Shown here: positions 24,252-33,231 of the stretch, piece after piece
Layout of the letters: every line of letters starts with the position of its first letter
Position numbering within the stretch: position 1 is the first letter of the stretch
Assembly: GCA_002099365.1 (NCBI GenBank)
Contig: MSED01000010.1
Span: forward strand, 434,001-498,000
Direction of reading: 5' to 3'
Length of the DNA: 64,000 nucleotides
Source: Phialophora verrucosa
Taxonomy: Eukaryota > Ascomycota > Eurotiomycetes > Chaetothyriales > Herpotrichiellaceae
Program-made: the position numbers and the translations under genes
Notes under the pieces: generated by a model
The model's input: only the letters and a program-made list of their open reading frames with translations
What the model was told of the DNA's origin: nothing
Database searches by the model: none

Positions 24252-25711
24252 GGAGGCGCCCCGATCCAACTTCAACCTCCAGTGTTTGGTTTTCCTTAAC
24301 CAAAGCTCTCGCCCAACGACACCTACAGTGTGGCGGTCGGCATCCCACGATGCTAGAAATTCTGCTCGCGTCTCACCCCGAACTGGGACGAGGTTTGTGA
24401 CTCAAGCCGGAGGTCATGGTGAATTCAGAGGGGTCTGGAGAGACGCCTAAGCACAACCACGAAGACCTATGAATACCATGTGAGTGTGGTTCACAGGGAT
24501 CGAGGGCCGAATGTCTGTGATGGCCTTGGCGGCGTCATGACTGTAAACAGAACCCTCGGGTAACCTTTCCCACAGGTGGATGCCGCCGTCTGTGTTCAGT
24601 TCGCCCGAATTGCCTGGGAGTGTACGGAGACAAGACACTTACATACATTTGCTTCAAGGACGCCGAAAACAGGTACTGGCTGCACACGATAACTAAGACT
24701 CTAGTCTCCGACGCCAGAAAATCTAGCCGTGGTGACTCCTTATCTCAATTGATACCGGCAAACAGCTGGCAACTTCACCGGGATTATTAGGATACAGTAG
24801 CACGAGTACCGAAGTCGAATGATATCAAGTCTTGCGGCTGCCGAGTAGTGGAGAGTAAAATCGGGTTGGATGACAGAGCGCCGAATAGACGAGTTCTCGT
24901 GTCAAAGCGACACATGTCGATGGTTCTTTGGTCACCGCGCCCAGCCGAAGGCAGGCATCTCCCCTTCACTGGTAGGTACCTAGCGAGCCACGTAGCGCCG
25001 GTGTCATCCCAAGGGTCAGAGCATCGCCCCTTGTTCTGTCTGCATCACGTTCGCAACCCTGCTACCAGCAGGATGGAATCAGGATGAAGGCGATGAGATA
25101 AAACTCAAGGCCGATCTTGGTGGATGGCTTCGATGATCAAAGATCGACAATGGAGCACAATCTCCACTGACTTGCGTTCTTGATTCACAGTTCCAGCCTG
25201 CTAGTCACTCCCGCACGTGGAGGGTTTCCTCCGGGAATATGTATCCAGAGTTGTCGATATTTGACGTCAACTTGTAGGCCGGAACTTGGGGCGTTGCAAT
25301 TTCGTCTCCGAACCCGTTGGTGCGTGCGCTGCGCCTTCAAGCCATTCAGACTCGGCTCTTGTTCCTCGGGGCTCAATTTTCGTTCCGCTGTGAGAATCAT
25401 ACGGCTTCAATGACCACTACTGGCGCAAACCCACGCTCGAGGCTCCAAGCTGCTGATTCGCATGTGCTCCACGGAAGTGAAATCGCCTCATTTTGTGCTC
25501 CTTGTGTCGCCCTTTCGTTGATGCCTTGAATGCCCTTCCGTGGATTGTAATCTTTGGCGACACGAATCCCATAGAGCCCGCTGGTCATCTGGATTCCGAT
25601 GAATGATGATCGTTTTGAGCCGGCAATCATGGAGCTTCCACACGGGGGACCGTTTGCTCAGCATCCTCGAAGGAGCGTGAGTCGAATGCGATCGACCAAC
25701 ATCCTGCCCAA
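24252..25711. other. Intergenic, tandem minus-strand genes
   Basis: This 1.46 kb stretch holds the upstream region of the MFS gene and the 3' flank of PRP31. No ORF shows family features, and no repeat is evident. Confidence 0.45.
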
Positions 25712-27590
25712 TCATTTGATGGTCGTCGAAGGAGGGCCCATATTCGTTCTCTTCGCAGGAGGCAACCCCGGTACCTTGAACCCTCCATCCGTCTTTCCGG
25801 CGTCCACCTGTGTGAACGTGCCACTGGAGAAATACCCAGCACCCTCGGCTTCCCGCTTCCTCTTGAGCTCAGCCTGCAACTTGGGATCGACCAACTCGAG
25901 TCCCTGAACAGGAGTGAAGGCAATCGAACTTGCCGTGCCGGCCCCAACACCACTCGTGCGAAGGCCTTGGGCTCTCAACGCGGTGGCGTTTCCTGCAGCG
26001 CCAAACCCTCGCAACGATGTAGCCGTGCCGCTGTTCAGACTCGTCGCCGTACCCCCTACACCCCAGCCAGGATTTTTCTTACTCAACTTTGCCATCGTCC
26101 GGCGATCAATTTGCGTGGCGCGTATTCGGCCGTCGTTCTGCGCTCCGATCATGCCAAGTCCTACCGTCTCTTCGCCAGTGCCGTAACCTACTTCCCTTTC
26201 TTCCTTGCCGAAGGCCATGCGATTCTGTTGCTTTCTCAGCTCAGTCATGGCCGTCGCTTCCTTGGCCTTGCGCGCCCTCCTTCCACCACGCTTTCTGCTT
26301 GGCTTGTCATCTGGGGCGGGTAGAGCCCTGGCGCCTCTGTTTGGTGGCGGCTCGGTCAGCTTGTCCAACCGCCGTAAGCACTCATTGAGAAGTTGTTCCC
26401 CTGTTGATCCGTCGGGAGCTTGATGTACACTGTCCACTCGCGCGGCAAGAACTAGCTTGCCCGAGACGATGCGCATTGCCTGAATTCTAAGATCGTTCGG
26501 GATTTCTTGTATGAGCGGTGAGTGGTAGAGAAAGCCTTGTTGTCGGATACCAACGTTCGTGGCCAGACCGCTCTGTTTCTGTTTCCTTGTGCCCATAGCC
26601 GGAATGTTGCGGTCGGGTGTCTTTGCTAGCCCTTGGAGACCACCGGCGAAGTTGAGTAATTGAGCTGCCGTCAACGAGCCGATCAGCGCGGTCAGGTTAG
26701 GCGCAAAGACGTTCATTCGTGACTGGACGTATTCGGTCAGTACTCTTTTGGCTTTGTCAAGCTTGATTGTCATCTCGCATGCTCGCAACGTCGTTTCGAG
26801 TTCCTGCTCACTCAGGTCCTGACCTCGTGTCGTCGTTCCTTCCACCGTAACAACCATCAATGTAGGACCGTCCAGAATAGATCGAAGAGGAGCCCCGACT
26901 ATATTGTCCGATGACTCGGCTATCCGTTTTATATTGTCCAACGGACCATTTTTGATGATCGCAACCGTTTTCGCATAATCCAGCGGGTTGGTGACGAGGG
27001 TTTCCAACTCCGGGAATCGAGCTGAGTAATGATCACGGATGAATTTGTGGACAAGAATGATTTCGCTATCAATCTGCGTGGAGAGGGAGTTGGACTGGGT
27101 AAGGAGGGCATATTCGGGATTGTCCTCGACCGACCCGACTGTTGTTGTTCGTTGTTCGGGAGGGATGCTTTGGTAATGTGCGATTTTCTGTGGGTGACCG
27201 AAGCGTCAGGGCTATATCCGCATTGTGTAAATGAACATCACATGGATGGCAGAATAGGAGAAGGCTTACCTCTAATACCGGCTCCAGCGTCTTCATCAAC
27301 CCGGCAACACTTCGCACATCGCGAACGCCTCCGAGTCGCATCTTCTCAACCTTGGCCTTTGTCTCTTCTTCGTCCTCGGCGGTTCCGAAGGCGCTCGATT
27401 CTGGGGCAGCGAGCTCCTCGTCGGCGTCTGCCATCTCTTCTTCATCACCATCGCGTCCAAGATCAGGGCTGGCACGAAGAACGTGTTCGCGGTCCTCGGC
27501 CTCTCCATCGTGAAAGCCGTTTTCTTGATCCTTGTTCTCGTCGCCGTCGTCGTCAAAGTCGTTGAGAAGCTCGTCAGCCAGTGTCGCCAT
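25712..27590 (-). CDS. PRP31: U4/U6 snRNP protein Prp31
   Basis: Two exons, 27590-27270 and 27187-25712, give 598 aa. The intron is GTAAGC...CCCACAG, phase 0. The N-terminus (1-95) is acidic. Conserved Prp31 segments follow: GSVEDNPEYALLTQSNSL, then IDSEIILVHKFIRDHYSARF, the NOSIC/Nop region (NPLDYAKTVAIIKN, FAPNLTALIGSLTAAQLLNFAGGLQGLAKTP), GFLYHSPLIQEIP and LRIQAMRIVSGKLVLAARVD. The basic tail (KPSRKRGGRRARKAKEA, then NRMAFGKEEREVG) is the Prp31 C-terminal domain. Prp31 binds 15.5K-bound U4 snRNA and bridges U4/U6 to U5 in the tri-snRNP in the nucleus. It is an essential splicing factor with no visible defect here. Confidence 0.96.
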
Positions 27591-27876
27591 CTTTAGTCAC
27601 CGCAGCTTCCAAACAGATAACGAGAATAAAATAAGTTGCAGCTGTTAGAGGGTGAGTGATATTGTTTTGAGGCTCAAAATCAAGTGCGGAGTTCAAGGCT
27701 GCGGCAAAATTTCTCCGCAGCCGCGACGCCGCCACCACTCGATGATACAATAGAACATGGCTTTATGATGGGATATTTCCCTTGGTTCTTGAAATTTGAG
27801 TGCTAAATGACATTCTATTTCGTGTCTTTGTCACACGTCACAGGCCTCAAAGTCTGAAAAAGTTGACCACGGTCTA
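27591..27876. promoter_or_regulatory. PRP31 upstream region
   Basis: 286 bases upstream of the PRP31 start, GC-mixed and without motifs I can name. Confidence 0.4.
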
Positions 27877-28770
27877 CTAAGAGTCTAGTATGTTCTTTCG
27901 TCCCTTCGAGACCGATTCCTCCTGGTCACAGCTCTCCTCGTCAATTTCGGCACCGGATATCCGAACTTTTTCATTCTTGAAAAGGGTCTGATTCTCGTTT
28001 CGGTGGCTCGGTTTTCCTCCCACAGTGATCCCTTCCTCGTCTTCGCTCTCAGTATCCACAGAGCTCTTTGCTAAAGGTACAGATATTCCTGCAACGCCCG
28101 GCTCTCCATCACTCACTGTCGTGGACTCATCCCCATGGTCTCTCGATAAATTCTCTTGGGGCGCCTGGAGAGACGCGAGAAACCTATCCGTCTCGAACAG
28201 TACGCTGGGCATTCCCGTTGTTGAATCCGGTAGTTTGCCTCTTCTAGGCCGTCTTGACAAGATTTGCTCCGGTAAGTCTAGACGGATGCGGAGCAGCATT
28301 CCTGAAGTAACATGAACGTGTGGTGCTACTGCAGCCGTAACTCAGTTTCGCCAGTCCCAAGGCCGATAGATGGAAATGGGATTGAGGGAGTCCAGTTGAT
28401 CCAGAGGTTGCCATGGCAAACTCCCGGTATAAATCCACCGGGATGGCACTGTATACAGAGGTTACAGCAATAGCACGAGGGCTTGCTGCAGCTACATAAT
28501 TTTTGCCAGTGACAAAGTCAAAGTTCTCAAGATGGAAGTGCTCCAAGACAAGTAACTCACCGTGTGGGAGAGGTCGGGTATTGGAGTAATCCTCTCGGAA
28601 CTTGTCCTGGATTCTTGCTATCGCATAGACTTTGGTGAGAGGTATACTCGGCTCTTTGGCCAGAGAAGCTTTCTCTTTAGGCACCATGCGCCGAACAATA
28701 TCAGCAAGGGTAGTCGAATTGGCGACGCAGGGCGCGGCTGCAGTCTTGAATGCTGAAGGGACGATCGCTA
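27877..28770 (-). CDS. Hypothetical multi-exon protein, strand uncertain
   Basis: Two minus-strand open segments look coding. 28770-28561 reads through AAAPCVANSTTLADIV, KVYAIARIQDKFREDY and TRPLPH and ends at a strong donor (ACG, then GTGAGT). 28299-27877 reads LRIRLDLPEQILSRRPRRGK..., turns very acidic (SVDTESEDEEG, GAEIDEESCDQEE) and stops at 27877. An acceptor GTTACTTCAG lies just before the second. A further minus-strand donor (GAG, GTGAGT) near 28912 suggests more exons upstream. I recognise no family. The plus strand over the same DNA is also open in parts and has its own perfect donor (CCG, GTAAGT at 28271), so the strand is not settled. Confidence 0.35.
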
Positions 28771-29169
28771 GGAGAAGAAGAAGCTGACGTGGAAGACGCT
28801 CGACTCCACTTGGATTCCAACACTCCGAAGACTCTCCCTCGAAAGCATGAGCAGGTAGATATCGGCATCAGCGCCATCAGGTCAATGAACTCGGTCTCTA
28901 GGTCAAACTCACCTCAGGTACATGACACAGGGGTTGATAGCTGTTTTGGCAGTTCGAGATCATCAGTCTCGATATTCAAGTGCAGTTCGGATCCGTGTTC
29001 ACATTCAGATTGGGGCAGAATTCTTTCTAGCTATGCGAATGAAAGCTGGAGTTTTCGAGGTGTTCGCCATGTTCCTACACAGAAAGGATACTCCATAGAG
29101 GCAAGTTCTTTGCTGGAGTTGGCTCTAATGAAAACAGAGGGTGGCCCCCGTGCTCGGAGCAGACTTTGA
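28750..29169 (+). CDS. Hypothetical ORF, competes with minus-strand model
   Basis: An ATG-started 139-residue frame with ordinary codon use. It is acidic at the start (EEEADVEDARLHLD) and Ser-rich in the middle (RSMNSVSRSNSPQVHD). A TGA directly precedes the ATG in frame. No family is recognised. It could be a stand-alone gene, a last exon of a plus-strand gene beginning near 27890 (ATG, MFFRPFETDSSWSQ), or the shadow of a minus-strand gene. Confidence 0.3.
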   Translation: MLKGRSLGEEEADVEDARLHLDSNTPKTLPRKHEQVDIGISAIRSMNSVSRSNSPQVHDTGVDSCFGSSRSSVSIFKCSSDPCSHSDWGRILSSYANESWSFRGVRHVPTQKGYSIEASSLLELALMKTEGGPRARSRL

Positions 29170-29575
29170 GTTGTTCTTAAAAAAAAAGGCATAAAGAGAA
29201 ACAGCGCTTTGATTGTGAAAGGCAGTACGTACTCGTGTATAGAGGAAAACACACATCAGGTTGGGGTGGTGAAGGTGAGTGAGCATAGGGCGGCAAGGAC
29301 TCTCCTCAAATAGTGTTAGCTTTGTCGAGCCACGGCCTCACCTCGGCAAACTTTCTCCGCAGCTACAGGCTTCCTATCATTCAAGGGAATCAAAAAGTTC
29401 ACCTTTTGTCAACTGAGTGCCGATATTTTGTCCTCAGACTCCACCCAAACCAGCGATTGATATTTTTCTCTTGTTGCTGAAGCGCTTTCAGCGCCTAAGC
29501 CTTAGCACCTGCTCGAATCCCGTCGACTGAGAAGAAATCGCTAATCCGTTGACCTCGACCTCACGTCTCGGAATC
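29170..29575. promoter_or_regulatory. CLF1 upstream region
   Basis: About 400 bases before the CLF1 ATG, with a run of nine A at 29179-29187. No coding sequence is supported. Confidence 0.4.
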
Positions 29576-31609
29576 ATGGATTCTTCAAGAGGCCCTCCAA
29601 GGGTCAAAAACAAGGCCCCGGCCCCCCAGCAAATCTCAGCAGAGCAGCTGTTGCGCGAAGCCGTTGACAGACAAGAGCCGGGACTACAAGCACCGACACA
29701 ACGTTTCGCCGATCTCGAAGAACTCCATGAGTTCCAAGGCCGCAAGCGCAAGGAATTCGAGGACTATGTCCGACGCAACAGGATTAATATGAATAACTGG
29801 ATGCGGTATGCGCAATGGGAGCTGGAGCAGAAGGAGTTCCGCCGTGCGCGGTCCGTCTTCGAGCGGGCCTTGGATGTCGACAGTACGAGCGTTGTATTAT
29901 GGATTCGCTACATCGAGGCCGAGATGAAGAACCGAAACATCAACCATGCTCGGAACCTCCTCGACAGGGCGGTCACGATCCTTCCCCGAATCGACAAGTT
30001 GTGGTACAAATATGTTTACATGGAGGAGACTCTTGGCAACATTCCTGGCACGAGACAAGTTTTTGAGCGGTGGATGAGCTGGGAGCCTGATGAGGCTGCG
30101 TGGTTGGCATATATCAAGCTTGAGAAGAGATATGGCGAGTATGACCGGGCGAGAGCCATCTACGAACGCTTTACGATGGTCCATCCGGAACCGCGCAACT
30201 GGATCCGCTGGGCAAAGTTTGAAGAAGAGAATGGCACGAGCCAACTGGTCCGTGATGTCTTCGGCGTTGCAATTGAGACACTAGGAGACGATTTCATGGA
30301 CGAGAAGCTGTTCATTGCATACGCGCGCTATGAAGCCAAGCTGAAGGAATACGAAAGAGCACGAGCCATCTACAAGTACGCTCTGGACAGACTGCCACGA
30401 TCGCGCTCGGTTGAATTGCACAAGTCGTATACTCAATTCGAGAAGCAGTACGGCAATCGAGAAGGAGTGGAAGATGTCATTCTGGCCAAGCGACGCGTCC
30501 AGTACGAGGAACTGCTAAAAGCCAACTCTCGGAATTATGACGCGTGGATCGACTTTGCCCGGTTGGAAGAGGCAGGAGGCGATGTTGAGCGGGTTCGCGA
30601 TGTCTATGAAAGAGCAATCGCTCAAATACCGCCATCGCAGGAAAAAAGGCATTGGCGCAGATACATCTATCTTTGGATTTTCTACGCCCTCTGGGAGGAA
30701 CTGACCAACAATGACGTGCAGCGGGCGAGACAAGTGTACCAGGAATGCCTGAAACTGATACCGCACAAGAAGTGGACGTTTGCCAAAATCTGGATCATGA
30801 AGGCCCACTTCGAGGTACGCCAAATGCAGCTTACGGCAGCAAGAAAGACGTTGGGCCAGGCCATCGGCATGTGCCCCAAAGACAAGTTGTTCCGGGCCTA
30901 CGTGGACCTGGAGAAACAGTTGTTTGAGTTCGCGCGATGTCGGACACTGTTGGAGAAGCAGATCGAATGGAACCCGTCAAATGGTCAGGCGTGGATCCAG
31001 TTTGCCGAACTTGAGCGCGGGCTTGACGACCTGGAACGAGCACGTGCTATATTCGAGCTGGGCATTGAACAGCCGACTCTTGACATGCCCGAGCTGGTGT
31101 GGAAAGCATACATCGACTTCGAGGAGTACGAGGAAGAATACGATCGAGCTCGAGCTCTGTACGAGCGGCTGTTGAAGAAGACAGACCACGTCAAAGTTTG
31201 GATCAACTACGCACGATTTGAAATTAACGTGCCGGATCCAGACCTGCCCGAGACGGATGAGAACGAGGAGCAGCCTGTTAGTGAGGAGGCGAAGAGGCGA
31301 GCACGGGGGATCTTCGAGCGCGCTCACGACCTGTTTAAATCTAAGGAGATGAAGGAAGAACGAGTGGACTTGCTGAACGCGTGGCGCTCGTTCGAGCAGA
31401 CGCACGGCTCCGCTGAAGATATTGAGAAGATCGAGAAACAGATGCCCCGCAGGGTCAAGAAGAGGAGGAGGATCGAGGAGGATCGATTCGAGGAGTACAT
31501 TGACTATGTGTTCCCAGCCGATGATGAGAGCGCGGCCAAGATGTCGAAACTGCTGCAAATGGCACATGCGTGGAAGTCGAAACAGCAAGCGAACGGGGCT
31601 ATGGAGTGA
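29576..31609 (+). CDS. CLF1: Pre-mRNA splicing factor Clf1/Crooked-neck (HAT-repeat protein)
   Basis: One exon, 677 aa, the usual family length. The ATG at 29576 (MDSSRGPPRVKNKAPAP) is chosen; the frame opens earlier only from a TTG. Nearly the whole protein is tandem half-a-TPR (HAT) repeats, about 34 residues each, with the recurring pattern W-x-x-Y-x-x-x-E and R-A-R-x-(I/V)-(Y/F)-E-R. Examples are WMRYAQWELEQKEFRRARSV, LWIRYIEAEMKN and YARYEAKLKEYERARAIY. A basic run (PRRVKKRRRIEED) near residue 625 is a likely nuclear signal. Clf1/Syf3 is a scaffold of the Prp19-associated (NTC) complex and is required for spliceosome activation. The locus sits 2 kb from PRP31. Confidence 0.96.
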   Translation: MDSSRGPPRVKNKAPAPQQISAEQLLREAVDRQEPGLQAPTQRFADLEELHEFQGRKRKEFEDYVRRNRINMNNWMRYAQWELEQKEFRRARSVFERALDVDSTSVVLWIRYIEAEMKNRNINHARNLLDRAVTILPRIDKLWYKYVYMEETLGNIPGTRQVFERWMSWEPDEAAWLAYIKLEKRYGEYDRARAIYERFTMVHPEPRNWIRWAKFEEENGTSQLVRDVFGVAIETLGDDFMDEKLFIAYARYEAKLKEYERARAIYKYALDRLPRSRSVELHKSYTQFEKQYGNREGVEDVILAKRRVQYEELLKANSRNYDAWIDFARLEEAGGDVERVRDVYERAIAQIPPSQEKRHWRRYIYLWIFYALWEELTNNDVQRARQVYQECLKLIPHKKWTFAKIWIMKAHFEVRQMQLTAARKTLGQAIGMCPKDKLFRAYVDLEKQLFEFARCRTLLEKQIEWNPSNGQAWIQFAELERGLDDLERARAIFELGIEQPTLDMPELVWKAYIDFEEYEEEYDRARALYERLLKKTDHVKVWINYARFEINVPDPDLPETDENEEQPVSEEAKRRARGIFERAHDLFKSKEMKEERVDLLNAWRSFEQTHGSAEDIEKIEKQMPRRVKKRRRIEEDRFEEYIDYVFPADDESAAKMSKLLQMAHAWKSKQQANGAME

Positions 31610-32385
31610 ACAAGGGCCGGATTCGGAGGAAGGATTCTCGTATGAGTACTCGTACTGGCAGTATGTCATCGTGCAGCAAGTCCTGCGTTGTGACCTTGAC
31701 CCTGCTCCACCAGATGTTGCCGACTTTGCCTGCTTTCCGAGTTCAATTTCCCCGGGCCCTACCACGCGAGATCATCGAGATCTTCATTTCTAGATGCTGG
31801 GTGGATGCAGTCGACACAACGTGAGAGTGTAAATCTACTCGTAATGTCAGTTACTGGGATCCAGCACTTGCAGGCAGGAGAACATCGTGTCATGAAAAGA
31901 TTCTTGCACCGTCATCCGCGCAAAGCTCAGGATGGTCTCTCTCTGCGACTCTCAACTCACCTCGCTTGCCCGGTAGCGGCTTGGATGCGTCTGGGGCAGC
32001 AAGCAACCGGTGACATACGAGGTATTGGTGTGTGCCGCGTCGGGCTAGTCCTACTCGTAGCCCGTGCACCTGCAGCCATTCCTGTTCCTGGAGCCCCTGG
32101 AGCCTGGCAGTTGGTACCTGCAGACACTCCACAGTCCAAGCCCAGCCAGCCAATTCTGTTCCGGCTAGCAAAGGCCGTTGAAACACAACGCCCAGTGATG
32201 CCTCCTGCTGCCGTCACATCCAGCGCTCGCTCGATATCCAACGAATCGTGCTTTTTGGCACCCTCCCGCTCTCGTGTGTGTCACGATTGAGTCCAGTGAT
32301 CCGGCGAGTAGGATGCAGTGCATGCGTGCAATTCTCTGGCCGCGTGGGTAAAGGGCAAGATGCTCATCAATTGGACTCTAGGCCA
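31610..32385. other. Intergenic after CLF1
   Basis: This is the CLF1 3' flank plus upstream sequence of the kelch gene. Small ORFs exist, for example ATG at 32360 (29 codons), but nothing shows coding features. Confidence 0.4.
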
Positions 32386-33171
32386 TGCACTGACCGTGAC
32401 CTGGAAAGCAGAAGCTATTCCCCTTTCCTCTCTGCGTTTGCAGAGCTAGCCTATCCACGCGCTCCTTACACTCGCTAAGTGGCCCTGTCTGCTTGTGCGA
32501 GCTGCCCTTCGACAGCCTTCTTTTGCGCTTCTCTGCTTTCCGACTTCCCACCGCAGTCACACTCTGGCAGAGCGCCCACCACCCACCAGCCAGACCCGCC
32601 CACATCCTACCACTTCTTCTCTTCCCCGGCCCTTCAGCGAGTCCTCGCCACCTCCTCCGTACTGTGCACTGTGTAGAATCCCAACACCCAGCGATCAACT
32701 GAGGATCAACATTGGGATCCTCTTCGCTTAAGCCTGAAAACAGATCGGCATTACGCTTCAATCCCAAACACTTTCCTGGTGCTCCACCGACCCACCCCGT
32801 TGGATCGTTCCCACAGCCAAAAGACTGTTGCAAGTGCACCAGTCTCTGCCAACGCGACTCTGCAGTTCATCTGCAGCACAACTGACTGGAACAGAATCCG
32901 TACGGCCCTTCTACGTTGTTGCCGTCCCGATCCTGTCTCGAACCGTTTCTCTTACAGAAAGAACCACGACAAACACCTAGCTTGTCCCTCCAAATCCCGA
33001 ATATCCTGCCTGAAGCTGTTTAAAGCTCTACCTCGACCTGCGCTCTGGTCCCTACTCGACGAAGCAGTCGATTTCCGAAGTGTTGGGGCGGTTGCGCGCC
33101 TGAATTATATTCATCTTGCTTCTTGGGCCAATTCGCGGCGGCAAAGCCGGTTTCCCAAGCTTGGCTGAAGG
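32386..33171 (+). promoter_or_regulatory. ATG-free, pyrimidine-rich probable 5' leader
   Basis: Between the ATG near 32385 and the one at 33172 I find no ATG on the plus strand over about 785 bases; about a dozen would be expected by chance. The stretch is rich in C and T. This is the pattern of a long 5' UTR kept free of start codons, although no transcription start can be read from sequence. Confidence 0.45.
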
Positions 33172-33189
33172 ATGCAATTGCGATCCTGA
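33172..33189 (+). promoter_or_regulatory. Five-codon upstream ORF
   Basis: ATG CAA TTG CGA TCC TGA, the only ATG between the free leader and the main start. It is in the same frame as the kelch CDS and ends 42 bases before its ATG at 33232. Ribosomes scanning the leader should meet it first, so it may dampen or gate translation. Confidence 0.5.
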
Positions 33190-33231
33190 CAAGGACGTCC
33201 GCCTGGTATTGGTGCAGACGCCCCGTTGGAG

